Shown one piece after another: positions 18,141 to 28,011 of a stretch of 64,000 nucleotides of DNA. A program made the translations under genes and the position numbers. Under the pieces are notes generated by a model. The model saw only the letters and a list, made by a program, of their open reading frames with translations. It searched no databases and was not told where the DNA came from. The stretch is from RPQJ01 sp963706755 (lineage in GTDB: Bacteria > Pseudomonadota > Gammaproteobacteria > Steroidobacterales > Steroidobacteraceae), in assembly GCA_963706755.1 (NCBI GenBank), contig CAVPNH010000007.1, forward strand, positions 186,001 through 250,000. Direction: 5' to 3'. Within the stretch, counting starts at the first letter, position 1, and each line of letters begins with the position of its first letter.

Positions 18141-18216
18141 GGTCGACGGTGCAAATCTCCATCAGCAGTTTGCGTCAACCGATTGTCGGGACTGGCGTTA
18201 TGGTCATTCGAGACCA

Positions 18217-20044
18217 TCACTTGCAGAGCTTGTCGGCGCGCAGGTCCTTGACCTTCAGCCTCGCAACCTTGCCCATGAACCGGGCCTCGCAGCGGATCGG
18301 GTCCATCGCCGGCAGCAGCAGTGACCAGGCGAAGCTGACGTTGTCGCTTTGGGCCCCGATGTACCGAGCGCCAGTTCCTTCTCGTCCAGCAGCAGGAGGA
18401 GCGCCGGGATGTCCCAGTTGGTCAGCAGGTTCCCGCTGGCGGGGTCGTTCCAGCTTCCCTCCGGCGTCGCGACGAGCTTGCGCGCGAATGCCTTCCGATC
18501 GCTCTTGCCTGTCAGCGCGTCGAAGAGCTCGGCTACCTGCCGATCCGTGCCCGCCCCCCAGTTCCGCGCCCATTGGTCGTAGTACGGTCGTGCCTCGTCG
18601 AGTTTGCCGTCCAGCAGGTTGGCGAACGCGATGTTGGATACACAAAGGATGGAGTCCGGTGCGTACTCGAGCGTCGGCCGGCAGGCAGCGATCGCATCGG
18701 CGTTGCGGCCGGCGATCATGAGCATGGACGAGTAGTTGCTCGCAACGATCAGCGAGCGCGGATCGAGCGCGGAGGCGCGCTCGAGCGCCGCGAGGCCCTC
18801 CGCGATCTCCCCGCGCATCACAAGTTCTGTTCCGAGCCACTGGCTGGCGGTGGCGAAGGAGGGCTTCAACGCTATGGCTCGCTTGAGCAGCGCGATTCCG
18901 GTTTCATGTGCCGCGCAGCGTTCTCGACGTTGCCCAGGGCCGCGTAGGCCTCGGCAAGGGTTGGGTCCAGCACCAGCGCCCGCTCGGCGGCCTCCCGGGC
19001 ACGCGCGTATGCATCTGCGGCCGAGATACGCACCGTGTAATCGGCGATCACCGAATAACAGAGCGCCAGCCCGCCCCAGGCTTCCGCGTATCCGGGGTCT
19101 GCAGCGATGGCCTGCTCGAACGATTCCCTGGCTGCCCACAGTTCGTTGTCGCGGCGGACCTGCCACAAGGTGAGGCCATGCAGGTAGAGATCGTGCGCCT
19201 TCAGGTTCTTCGTGCCGCTGACGGAGGATCCGGACGCGCCGGCTCCGACCACCCGGACCTTGAGTTCGTCACCGATGGCGCGCGCAATCTCGTCCTGGAT
19301 GGCGAAGATGTCCTTGAGCTCGCGGTCGTAGGTCTGCGACCAGAGGTGAAACCCGGTCTGCGCATCGATCAGCTGCGCCGTGATGCGCACCCGGTCGGCC
19401 TGCTTGCGCACGCTGCCCTCGAGCACCATGCGCACCTTGAGCTGCGTGGCGATCTGCGCCACGTCGCGCTTCTCGCCCTTGAACTGGAAGGAGGAGGTGC
19501 GTGCCGCGACGCTCAGCTCCGGCACGCGCGCGAGCACGTTCAGGATCTCCTCGGAGATGCCGTCCGAAAAATATTCGTTGGCCGGGTCGCCCGACATGTT
19601 GACGAACGGCAACACTGCGATCGACCTGGCCGAGACGGCCGTTGCTGCGGAGGGGGCCGAAATCGAGCCGCCCGGCGGCGAGGCTACGGACGCCGGGGGT
19701 GCGGGCACATGGCCCGCGCGGTCGTAGCGCCAGAAGATCCCGCCGCCCAGCAGGAACAGCAGCGCAATGATCGTGAGTTCGGCCGCGGTGACCCGCTGCT
19801 GACCCTTGTCGCCGTGATACCACGCGGTCACGAGCACGATCGGGAAACCGACCAGCAGTGTGAGGGTCGTGAGCTGCTGCAGCTGGCGGGGCCAGTCGAA
19901 CGTGGTGCTGATGTAGGAAAGGCCCTGCAGCAGGCCCCAGGCACCCGCGGCATAGACGACGCCCCACTGCACCACCTTGCGGCGGCGCAGCTTGGCCCAG
20001 GTGCCTTCCTGGGCCTGTTCGGTCGGGGTGTCGCTCGCTGTCAC
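18217..20044 (-). CDS. Membrane protein with TolB/CyaE-like domain and TPR repeats, two apparent indels
   Basis: The protein begins with a cytoplasmic LRRRKVVQWGVVYAAGAW segment and three membrane helices (to about residue 110). It continues with the domain often annotated adenylate-cyclase-associated or TolB-like: SIAVLPFVNMSGDPANEYFSDGISEEIL, then VRMVLEGSVRKQADRVRITAQLIDAQTGFHLW, then IFAIQDEIA. TPR units follow. The frame changes near 18905 (after ALGNVENAARH, continuing ETGIALLKRAIALKPSFA) and near 18360 (after KELALG, continuing ARYIGAQSDNVSFAWSLLLPAMD). The full span is 1828 bases, one more than 609 codons. Such proteins are common in this lineage as stand-alone or transcription-factor-linked forms; the function is unknown. 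Confidence 0.72.
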
Positions 20045-20057
20045 GGCGCGAGTCTAG

Positions 20058-20185
20058 CCGGAAAAAGGGGACATTCTCCTTTTCCGAAATAGGGGACAGT
20101 CCCCTGAGGGGACTGTCCCCTATTTCCGACCGGTGCCAGGCACCGAATTCCGAGTTACGGAAAAGGAGAATGTCCCCTTTTTCCG
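20058..20185. repeat. Composite nested palindromic repeat (all three core motifs)
   Basis: An outer pair of perfect 28-base inverted arms (20059-20086 and 20158-20185) carries the core GGGGACATTCTCC. They enclose a perfect 18-base inverted repeat (20087-20104 / 20108-20125, loop TGA) with the core AAATAGGGGACAGTCCCC, and then the 15-base palindrome CGGTGCCAGGCACCG (20131-20145). The block fills the gap between the pntB stop and the TPR gene start, both on the minus strand. It is the fullest member of a family with further copies at 23966, 32821, 43912, 46734 and 51280. Such cores are reminiscent of REP/RAYT-type repeats, but no RAYT gene is in the window. Confidence 0.85.
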
Positions 20186-20186
20186 A

Positions 20187-21600
20187 TCAGGCCTTCAGCG
20201 CGACCAGGACCTCGTCGAGCATCTTCTTCGCGTCGCCGAACAGCATCCGGTTGTTCTCCTTGTAGAACAGCGGATTGTCGACGCCGGCATAGCCCGAGGC
20301 CATCGAGCGCTTCATGACGATCGAGGTCTTCGCCTTCCACACCTGCAGCACCGGCATGCCGGCGATCGGGCTCGTGGGGTCGTCCTCGGCCGCAGGGTTC
20401 ACGATGTCGTTGGCGCCGATCACCATAGAGACGTCGGTGGTCGGGAAGTCGTCGTTCAGCTCGTCCATCTCGAACACGATATCGTAGGGCACCTTGGCCT
20501 CGGCGAGCAGCACGTTCATGTGCCCGGGCATGCGGCCGGCGACCGGGTGGATGCCGAAGCGCACGTTCACGCCTTTCTCGCGCAGCAGCTTCGTGATTTC
20601 GAACACGGTGTGCTGCGCCTGCGCGACCGCCATGCCGTAGCCCGGCACGATGATCACGCCCTTGGCCTCGCGCAGCAGCTCGGCGGTATCGGTCGCGCTG
20701 ATCGGCGTCACCTCACCTGCCGGCTGTGAGCCCGCAGCTGCCGGGGCCGCACCTTCGCCGGTGCCGAACCCGCCGGCGATGACGCTCAGGAAGTTGCGGT
20801 TCATCGCGCGGCACATGATGTAGGACAGGATCGCGCCCGAGGAGCCGACCAGCGCGCCGGTGACGATCAGCAGGTCGTTGGACAGCATGAAGCCGGTCGC
20901 CGCCGCGGCCCAGCCTGAGTAGCTGTTCAGCATCGAGACCACGACCGGCATGTCTGCGCCGCCGATCGCCATCACCATGTGGATGCCGAAGAGAAGCGCG
21001 ATCGCCGTCATCACCGCCAGCGGCAGCATTCCGGCGTCGATGCTGTGCGCCTGCAGGAACGCCACGCCGAACCAGATCACGCCGAGCAGTCCGGCGAGAT
21101 TGAGCCAGTGCCGCGCGGGCAGCAGCATCGGCTTGCCGCCGATCTTGCCGGACAGCTTGCCGAAGGCGATGACCGAGCCCGAGAACGTGATCGGCGCCGA
21201 TGAGGACGCCGAGGTAGATCTCGATCTCGTGGATGAGCTTCTCGGCTTCCGTCGGGAAGGCGTCGAGGTATCGACGTAGCTCGCGTAGCCGACGAGGCAC
21301 GCGGCGAGGCCGACGAGGCTGTGCATGATCGCGACCAGCTCGGGCATCTGCGTCATCTGCACCTTGCGGGCCGCGTACAGGCCGATGCTGCCGCCCACCG
21401 CGAGCGATCCGACGATCCAGGGAATGCCGCCGGCGGTGATCTCGCGGCCCGAACACGGTCGCGAGTACGGCGATCGTCATGCCGACGATACCGAACAGGT
21501 TGCCGCGTCGCGAAGTCTCGGGATTCGAGAGGCCGCCGAGGCTCATGATGAACAGGATGGAGGCGGCGATGTAGGCCATCGTGGCGAGATTTGCAGTCAT
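20187..21600 (-). CDS. pntB: NAD(P) transhydrogenase subunit beta, three apparent indels
   Basis: PntB, with PntA, couples proton import to hydride transfer from NADH to NADP+. From the start at 21600 the trace reads MTANLATMAYIAASILFIMSLGGLSNPETSRRGN. It shifts near 21455 into GGSIGLYAARKVQMTQMPELVAIMHSLVGLAA, near 21275 into DAFPTEAEKLIHEIEIYLGVLIGA, and near 21195 into ITFSGSVIAFGKLSGKI. The NADP-binding C-terminal domain (VIIVPGYGMAVAQAQHTVFEI; MVIGANDIVNPAAEDDP) is intact. The span of 1414 bases is one more than 471 codons, near the E. coli length of 462. It follows pntA by 14 bases. Confidence 0.88.
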
Positions 21601-21614
21601 GCCTGGCGCTCTCC

Positions 21615-23207
21615 TTACTTGCGGAACATCGCGAGCATGCGACGCGTGACGGCGAAGCCGCCGAACATGTTGACCGCGGTGAGCGTGAGCGCCAGCACCG
21701 CGAGCCCGAGGATCAGCGCGTCGGGCCGCCCCTCCGTTCCCTGCACCGAGCGGCGGTGCCACCTGGATCAGCGCACCGACCGCGATGATGCTGGAGATCG
21801 CGTTGGTGACGCTCATGAGCGGCGTGTGCAGCGCAGGCGTGACGTTCCAGATCACCATGTAGCCGATGAAGCAGGCCAGCACGAAGACGGTGAAGTGCGC
21901 GAGGAACGAGGCCGGGCGCGAAGGCGCCGACCAGCCAGAAGAGCAGGGCGCCCACGCCGAACGTGATCGCGAGGCTCCTGGCCGAGGCGGGCTCGCCGGC
22001 GCCATGGCCGTGGCCGGATTTCTTCGCGGGCGTGGCCGCGGCGCGGCTTCGCCTGCGGAGGCGCGGCCGGCAACTTCGGCGCCGGTGGCGGCCAGGTGAC
22101 GGCGCCCTCCTTGATCACGGTCAGGCCGCGGATGGCGTCGTCGTCCATGTTGACGTCGATGACGCCGTCCTTGGTCTTGCAGAGCTCCTCGGTCACGCGC
22201 AGCAGGTTGGTCGAGTACAGGGTCGACGACTGCTTGGCGAGACGGCTGACCAGGTCGGTGTAGCCGATGATGGTGACGCCGTGCCGGACCACGGCCTCGC
22301 CGGGAACGGTGAGCTCGCAGTTGCCGCCCTGTTCACCCGCCATGTCGACGATGACGCTGCCCGGCTTCATGCTCTTCACCATCTCGGCGGTGATGAGCCT
22401 CGGCGCCGGCTTGCCCGGGATCAGCGCGGTCGTGATGATGATGTCCGCGTCCCTGGCCTGCTTGGCGTACATCTCGCGCTGGGCCTGCTGGAAGCCCTCG
22501 CTCATCACCTTGGCGTAGCCGCCGCCGCCGGAGCCTTCTTCCTCGTAGTCGACCTTGACGAATTCGCCACCCAGCGACACCACCTGGTCGGCGACCTCGG
22601 CGCGTGTGTCGTTGGCGCGCACGATGGCGCCCAGGTTGGCGGCCGTGCCGATGGCGGCCAGGCCGGCGACACCGGCACCGGCGACGAAGACCTTGGCCGG
22701 CGGAATCTTGCCGGCGGCGGTGATCTGGCCGTTGAAGAAGCGGCCGAAGGCGTTGGCGGCCTCGATCACGGCGCGGTAACCGCTGATGCTGGCCATGGAG
22801 GTGAGCGCGTCCATCTTCTGGGCGCGGGAGAGCTGGCGCGGCAAGGAGTCGATGGCCAGCACGGTGAGCTTGCGATCCGCGAGCTCACGCATGAGCTCGG
22901 GGTTCTGCGCCGGCCAGATGAAGCTGACGAGCGTGCTGCCGGGCTTCATCAGCGCGATTTCCGCAGGGGTCGGGGCGCGCACCTTGAAGATGATGTCGGA
23001 ACTGTCCATCAGTTCGGCGGCACTGCCCGCGATCCTGGCGCCGGCGGCCTGGTAGGTGTCATCGCCGAAATTGGCGGCCGCCCCGGCACCGGTCTCGACG
23101 CAGACGGCGAAGCCCAGCTTGACCAGCTTTTCGACTACTTCGGGTACGGTAGCGACACGCTTCTCGCCCGCGAAGGTCTCGCGTGGCACGCCGATCGTTA
23201 GGGACAT
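21615..23207 (-). CDS. pntA: NAD(P) transhydrogenase subunit alpha (fused type), indels in the membrane part
   Basis: Residues 1 to about 380 are clean and contain the alanine-dehydrogenase-like NAD domain (VFVAGAGVAGLAAIGTAANLGA; RANDTRAEVADQV). The product then runs through VTWPPPAPK into a C-terminal membrane domain, the fused arrangement of E. coli PntA. Frame changes occur near 22045 (into AATPAKKSGHGHGAGEPASARSLA), near 21921 (into PASFLAHFTVFVLACFIGY) and near 21745 (into PDALILGLAVLALTLTAVNMFGGF). The end is MLAMFRK and TAA at 21615-21617. The span of 1593 bases equals 531 codons exactly, so the indels cancel, as expected if they are not biological. Confidence 0.88.
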
Positions 23208-23359
23208 GATGACCTCGTCATTGCGTGAATACTGGACGGCCGGCCGCAGGGCGCAGCATCATCGGGCCGGTGGGTGGTGCCGATGATCCGGGTTTTCCCG
23301 TATCTTGACGCCTGCCTGGGCATTGGATTATTGCACAGCAGTAACGTATCTTTCAGCCC

Positions 23360-23962
23360 ATGCATAGCCTCTCTCAGGAGGTCCTGCGTACCGACGTCTC
23401 GGGGATGCCACTGGAGTGGATCGACTACCGGGATGCCGTCCGTTTGCATTTCATGGGGCAGGTGGCCTACGCCTTCGGCCAGCCGCTGTTCCAGCTGCGC
23501 GGCGGCACCAATGCCTTCACGGGATGCCGCACGATCGTCGAGGTGAATTCGATGATCGCCACGGTCGGGCACAGCCACAATCCCGGCTATATCCACCACG
23601 GCTACGTCCCGCCGCTCAACAACGCGACGCTGTTCAAGCGCGACGGGCACATCTGCATGTACTGCGGTGAGCGGTTTCCGTCGAGCCAGCTGTCGCGCGA
23701 CCACGTGACGCCGCTGTCGCGCGGCGGGCGCGACTCGTGGAGCAATGTCGTCACCGCCTGCCGACGCTGCAACAACCTGAAGGCCTGGCGCACGCCCGAG
23801 CAGGCGAAGCTGCAGTTGATCGCGGTTCCGTTCACGCCGAGCTACGCGGAATACATCTACCTGAAGGGCCGCCGCGTGCTCGCCGACCAGATGGAGTACC
23901 TGCTCGCGCACTTCCCGCGCTCGAGCCCGCTGCACCAGCGGTTGAAGGCAACGCTCGCCTGA
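23360..23962 (+). CDS. HNH endonuclease family protein
   Basis: A 200-residue protein with a treble-clef HNH motif: CMYCGERF (C99, C102), SRDHVTPLSRGG (H115), W..NVV (N129) and CRRCNNLKAW (C134, C137). The first 85 residues (EVLRTDVSGMPLEWIDYRDAVRLHFMGQVAY) form the N-terminal region of a widespread proteobacterial group of solitary chromosomal HNH proteins. Those are usually housekeeping-like and not linked to restriction or mobile elements. It is transcribed away from pntA and ends just before a palindromic repeat. Nicking activity is expected from the motif, but the biological target is unknown. Confidence 0.82.
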   Translation: MHSLSQEVLRTDVSGMPLEWIDYRDAVRLHFMGQVAYAFGQPLFQLRGGTNAFTGCRTIVEVNSMIATVGHSHNPGYIHHGYVPPLNNATLFKRDGHICMYCGERFPSSQLSRDHVTPLSRGGRDSWSNVVTACRRCNNLKAWRTPEQAKLQLIAVPFTPSYAEYIYLKGRRVLADQMEYLLAHFPRSSPLHQRLKATLA

Positions 23963-23965
23963 ACT

Positions 23966-24012
23966 AATAAATAGGTGCCAGGCACCGCACCGGTGCCTGG
24001 CACCTATTTATT
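23966..24012. repeat. 22-bp perfect inverted repeat, GGTGCCAGGCACC core
   Basis: Arms 23966-23987 and 23991-24012 are exact reverse complements around the trinucleotide CAC. Each arm itself holds the palindrome GGTGCC-A-GGCACC or GGTGCC-T-GGCACC. The element lies between the convergent HNH and acetyltransferase genes. Its right arm contains the acetyltransferase stop codon TAG and its last two codons (Asn, Lys). It can act as a bidirectional terminator-like hairpin. Confidence 0.88.
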
Positions 24013-24501
24013 CCCGAGCCGCGCCATCAGCAGGGCGTCGAACCAAACCCCGTCCATCTGCATGTAGCGCCGGCAGGTGCCTTCCGTATCGAAGCCGAAC
24101 CTGCGATACAGCGCGATCGCCGCCTCGTTGTCCGCCCGCACCAGCAGCTCGATGCGGTTGAGGCCGTTGGCCTCGGCGGCCTCCAGGGTCGCGGCCATCA
24201 GGCGCGTGCCGATGCCCTGTCCTCGATGCGACGCCAGTACGCCCATGCCCAGCGTACCGCTGTGGCGCAGGGTTTCTCGGGGCTTGGGCCTCACGTCGCA
24301 CCAGCCGACGACCCGCTGGTCTTCCACGGCCACGAACTGGGCCGTGCCGCTCTTCAGGTTGCCCAGCACGAATCGGCGCACCTGCGACATGGGCGGCGCC
24401 TCGGTGAGCGCGAGATAGCGCCGCTCGCGCGCGACCGCGTCCAGCACTTCACGGAAGCCCGTGATGTGGCGCCGCTGGATCGGCTCGATGTCGATGCTCA
24501 T
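24004..24501 (-). CDS. GNAT-family N-acetyltransferase
   Basis: A 165-residue protein with the GNAT fold. Motif A, with the acetyl-CoA loop SHRGQGIGTRLM, is near residue 105, followed by AEANGLNRIELLVRADNEAAIALYRRFGF (motif B). The start ATG at 24501 begins MSIDIEPIQRRHI; the upstream open frame has no protein character. The last codons and stop lie inside the palindromic repeat. It overlaps no other gene and is divergent from the exonuclease gene. The substrate is not predictable. Confidence 0.82.
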   Translation of the reverse strand: MSIDIEPIQRRHITGFREVLDAVARERRYLALTEAPPMSQVRRFVLGNLKSGTAQFVAVEDQRVVGWCDVRPKPRETLRHSGTLGMGVLASHRGQGIGTRLMAATLEAAEANGLNRIELLVRADNEAAIALYRRFGFDTEGTCRRYMQMDGVWFDALLMARLGNK

Positions 24502-24549
24502 GTCGGTCGCGCTCCGGAGCGGTGGCGGTGGGCCCCCGGCTCCCGCAGA

Positions 24550-25441
24550 ATGCCGCCCGTGCTCTACCTTGTCGATGCCAGCGTCTTCATCTTCCGCGCG
24601 TACTACTCCGTGCCGCTCGAGTTCACGGACCGCGCGGGCAACCCGGTCGAACGCGGTCCACGGCTTCGCGCGGTTCCTGAGCGACCTGCTCGAGCGGGAG
24701 TCGCCGGGCCACGTCGCCGTCGCGTTCGACGAAAGCCTCGAGCAGTCGTACCGCAACGAGATCTATCCGGCCTACAAGGCCAATCGCGAGCCCGCGCCGC
24801 CGGAGTTGAAGCGCCAGTTCGGGCTGTGCCGCGAGCTGGTGCGTGCCTTCGGCGTCGCCGAGTACGGCAGCTCGCGCTACGAGGCGGACGACATCATCGG
24901 CACGCTCGCGGCACTCGCGCAGCGCGAGGGGCAGGCCGTCACGATCGTGAGTCGCGACAAGGACCTGACGCAGCTCGTGACGGCGCAGGACACGTACTGG
25001 GACGCGGTCGCGGACGTGCGCTACGGCTACCACGACATCGAGGAGCGCTTCGGCGTCGTGCCGGAGCGCATGGCGGACTTCCTCGCACTCATGGGTGATG
25101 CGGTGGACAACATCCCGGGCGTGCCGGGCGTGGGCCGCAAGACCGCGGCGACGCTGCTCAAGCACTACGCGACGCTCGACGGCGTGTACGAAAATCTCGA
25201 CACCATCCCGAAGCTCAAGTTCCGCGGTGCGGCCTTCGTCGCGCAGAGCCTGCGCGAGCACCGCGAGTCGGCGTTCCTGTCGCGCCGGCTGACGGGAATC
25301 GCCTGCGACATGCCGCTCACGACGTCGCGCGACGACCTGCGTCGCCGGCCGCCGGATCTCGCCGCGGTGGATGCATTTTCCGAGGCGCAGGGGTTCGGCC
25401 GGATGCTCAGGGACCGGGCGCGGAAGCTTGCGACGTCCTGA
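24550..25441 (+). CDS. 5'-3' exonuclease (polA-N/flap type), one early indel
   Basis: A stand-alone 5' nuclease of about 297 residues, like the N-terminal domain of DNA polymerase I. Metal-site landmarks are YLVDASVFIFRAYY at the start, FDES near 70, EADDIIGTLA (about 110), SRDKDLTQLV and LMGDAVDNIPGVPGVGRKTA with the helix-hairpin-helix. The frame breaks near 24655: after GNPV one extra base is present before NAVHGFARFLSDLL. The span of 892 bases is one more than 297 codons, as an insertion predicts. Such ExoIX-like proteins process flaps or RNA primers. Confidence 0.82.
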
Positions 25442-25650
25442 CGGCAGTGTTGGCGCCGCAGCTGCAATAGGACGAAGCCCGGGAAACGGGTAGACTTCGC
25501 ACGTCCACCATCGCGACGGTGCCGCCTCACAAGACCGCGCCGCGATTCGCCCAGATCGAGTCGCGGATCCGGAATCCTGCGCGGCGCACCTCTGCACGAC
25601 CATCCCGCTCGCACGCTGATTGCAGCCGAGCACAATCCGAGGAACCAGCC

Positions 25651-26151
25651 ATGAAGAAGATCCTGTTCGCGCTTACCGCCATCGCCGCACTGGGCGCCCC
25701 GGCGATGACCCTGGCCCAGTCGCAGACCTACCTGACCCCCGAGGCGGCGGCGCTGATCAACGAGGTGCAGGCCGACAAGCGGGCCGTGATGCTGCAGACC
25801 CTGGCGCTCAACGATGAGCAGCTCGCCAAGTTCATGCCGATCTACGACGAGTACCAGGCCGAGATGGAGAAGCTGTTCACCGGTGCCATCAACCTGAGGA
25901 ACCGCCTGTTCGTCGCCGACTACGGCGGCATGACGGACGCCGAGTCCAAGGACATCATGGCCGAGGCGTTCAAGCTCCGTGAAGAGCGCCTCGAGCTCCT
26001 GAAGAAGTACGCGGGAAAGCTCGACAGGCAGCTGCCCGCCACGAAGGTGTTCCAGTTCGTCCAGGTCGAGAACAAGATCCAGGCGCTGCTCGACGTTGCG
26101 GCGGCCGTCGCGATCCCGATCGTGTCGAAGACCCCGAACACGTTGAAGTGA
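25651..26151 (+). CDS. Exported helical protein, unrecognised (Spy/LTXXQ-like appearance)
   Basis: A 166-residue protein with a clear signal peptide (KKILFALTAIAALGAPAMTLAQ). The mature part is almost wholly alpha-helical: LALNDEQLAKFMPIYDEYQAEMEKL, then SKDIMAEAFKLREERLELLKKYAGKL. The pattern of a NDEQ..KF.PIYDEY motif followed by helical hairpins resembles periplasmic Spy/CpxP-type chaperone-like proteins, but I cannot assign a family with certainty. ATG 25651 follows GAGGA by seven bases. Confidence 0.6.
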   Translation: MKKILFALTAIAALGAPAMTLAQSQTYLTPEAAALINEVQADKRAVMLQTLALNDEQLAKFMPIYDEYQAEMEKLFTGAINLRNRLFVADYGGMTDAESKDIMAEAFKLREERLELLKKYAGKLDRQLPATKVFQFVQVENKIQALLDVAAAVAIPIVSKTPNTLK

Positions 26152-26593
26152 GGACGGGAGCCTCACCCCCATCCGGCGGTTGAGGCGACTGGCGTGCAGT
26201 GTCGCAGCTGCGGCACTGCACGCCGGCTACGCTCGCGGACCAGCTGCGGAATGGCACTTCGCAGCGCCGGGCACGCCCGGAATAGTGATGTCCAGTAAGG
26301 ACTTGCAGGAATGCCTTGCAGCGGCCGTGCGCTGCCGCCGCGATCGCCGTTGAGATCACGTATACTGCCCGCCGCTGTTCGGCAGTGACGGTCTGGCAGG
26401 TTCTCTGCACCGTCTCGAAATCGGGGCCACGCGCCCGCTGCCTGAACCTCGGCCGTGCATGCCGCGCCTCGTCGTGTGCAGTGCACGGGCTCCCACTTGC
26501 TACCCACGCCTTTCGCTCGCCGTCTGGCGCGCGCCGCCGACGTCGACCCGCACGCGGGTCGCCGGCGTCACTTTGCCTTCGGGAGGAATCCAC
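26152..26593. other. Gene-poor stretch, no recognised gene
   Basis: Open frames here on both strands have shifting, Arg/Ser/Cys-rich compositions with no domain and no ribosome site, so I regard them as noncoding. A -10-like GTATACT is near 26355. This is the left half of about 900 bases (26152-27058) without a convincing conventional gene. Confidence 0.4.
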
Positions 26594-26689
26594 GTGTTCT
26601 CGATCGTCATTGGTTTTGGGGTTGTCACCCTGTTCGCGACAGGGCTGCTGTTCGTCGTGCAGATACTGGACGATTTTCGTGATGCTTGA
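26594..26689 (+). CDS. Candidate 31-aa single-helix membrane peptide
   Basis: A GTG at 26594 follows GGGAGGA with six bases between. It opens 31 codons encoding a hydrophobic helix (FSIVIGFGVVTLFATGLLFVV) with a short acidic-basic tail QILDDFRDA. The hydrophobicity is far above chance for this GC-rich region, and the helix spans a bilayer once. The stop lies inside the start of the next small frame. No homologue is recognised. It could be a small regulatory membrane protein or a toxin-like peptide; neither is supported beyond size and topology. Confidence 0.45.
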   Translation: MFSIVIGFGVVTLFATGLLFVVQILDDFRDA

Positions 26690-26909
26690 CTGGCTGCTGG
26701 TCAAGGGCCGTCGTGCGGGGTTCGAGCGCTCCGTGCGCGACCGCTCGCATGTGGCCGCAAGTCGCCACCGGGCGAGGAGGCCGGCTGCAGGCGAAACGCG
26801 GGCTCGCGCGCTCGAGGGCGGAACGACGAGTCACGAACGCGGGAGACGGTCCGTGGACTGGAACACGAGCTGGCACCGTTTCCTTCGCGAACTTGCCCGG
26901 GACGTGTGA
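26682..26909 (+). CDS. Small basic ORF overlapping the membrane peptide gene, doubtful
   Basis: An ATG at 26682 lies eight bases inside the end of the 31-aa frame (ATGCTTGA) and runs for 75 codons. The product starts MLDWLLVKGRR and ends WHRFLRELARDV, with an Arg-rich middle. The overlap would allow translational coupling, but there is no independent ribosome site and the composition is what GC-rich noncoding DNA gives. I list it because of the junction, at low confidence. Confidence 0.2.
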   Translation: MLDWLLVKGRRAGFERSVRDRSHVAASRHRARRPAAGETRARALEGGTTSHERGRRSVDWNTSWHRFLRELARDV

Positions 26910-27058
26910 CTGGACCGGGAGTGCTCACCGCGCCACGGGACGCGACCCGCGGGCCGCTTAGGGTGGCAAGCAGACTCCGGCCGTATCCCACAGGCTTGCT
27001 GCCGCGCTCCGGCCGTGCCATTCGACAGTGCTGAGGATTCTTCTGCCAACATGAGCGC

Positions 27059-27940
27059 GTGAAAAGCAGTCCGGATTGGCACGACCTGGTCCAGGCCATG
27101 TCGGCCGTAACAGGTCATGAGCTCGCGCCGGCACCAACGGAAGCCGTGTCCAGCGCCTGCCTGCGCTGGACGAGCGACGCGGGCCCGATGTTCATCAAGG
27201 TCGCGGCCGCTGACCGGGCCTGGGTATTCGAAGCAGAGGCGGAAGGACTGCGAGCGCTCGCGTCGGCCAGCTCGATCCGCGTGCCGAGCGTGCTCGGTGC
27301 CGGCGTGGCATCGAATCGCGCCTGGCTCGCGCTCGAGTGGATTGACCTCGTGTCGCCAACGCCCCGTAGCGAAGCACGTCTCGGTGAGTTGCTCGCCGAA
27401 CAGCATCGAACGACGAGCGCGACCTTCGGCTGGCGCCGCGCCAACACGATCGGGCTCACGGAACAGAAGAATGAGCCCGACACAGACTGGGGCCGTTTCT
27501 ACGCCGCCCGACGGCTCGGTTTCCAACTCGACCTTGCGGAAGCCGGCGGTCACGGCGGCCGGCTGCTCGACCGGGGTCGGCGGCTGTGCGAGTCCGTACC
27601 GGCGTTGCTCGGCGGGTACTCGCCCGTTCCCTCGCTATTACACGGCGATCTCTGGGCCGGCAATCACGCCGAGGATTCTTCCTGCAACCCGGTGGTCTTC
27701 GACCCGGCCGTCTACTTCGGCGACCGTGAGGCGGACATCGCCATGACGCGGTTGTTCGGTGGATATGGCCGCACCTTCTACTCAGCGTACGAGGCCGCGT
27801 GGCCCCTCGAGCCGGGCGCGGCCGGGCGCGTTCCACTCTACAACCTCTACCACGTGCTCAATCACCTCAACCTGTTCGGCGGCGGCTATCGCAGGCAGGC
27901 CGAGGACATGATCGAGGGATTGCTCAGCGAGGTTGCCTGA
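27059..27940 (+). CDS. Fructosamine-kinase-family protein
   Basis: A 293-residue member of the FN3K/aminoglycoside-phosphotransferase-like fold, which phosphorylates ketosamines so that glycated proteins can be repaired. K47 in MFIKVA is the expected ATP lysine. The catalytic loop is LLHGDLWAGN (193-202), and the metal motif is FDPAVYFGDRE (214-224). The start is a GTG at 27059; the homology begins within ten residues of it. It stands alone at the end of the gene-poor stretch. Family members with other small-molecule substrates exist. Confidence 0.85.
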   Translation: MKSSPDWHDLVQAMSAVTGHELAPAPTEAVSSACLRWTSDAGPMFIKVAAADRAWVFEAEAEGLRALASASSIRVPSVLGAGVASNRAWLALEWIDLVSPTPRSEARLGELLAEQHRTTSATFGWRRANTIGLTEQKNEPDTDWGRFYAARRLGFQLDLAEAGGHGGRLLDRGRRLCESVPALLGGYSPVPSLLHGDLWAGNHAEDSSCNPVVFDPAVYFGDREADIAMTRLFGGYGRTFYSAYEAAWPLEPGAAGRVPLYNLYHVLNHLNLFGGGYRRQAEDMIEGLLSEVA

Positions 27941-28011
27941 CGCCGCCCCCGCCCGGCCCCGCGCCCTGCAGCTTCGCCATCACGCCGGCAAGTACTAAGG
28001 TCAATCCTCGA

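Noticed and set aside
18199..18216. ATGGTC/GACCAT inverted repeat at the end of the TPR gene as a terminator
   Set aside because: Only six base pairs, no T-run; too weak to call.
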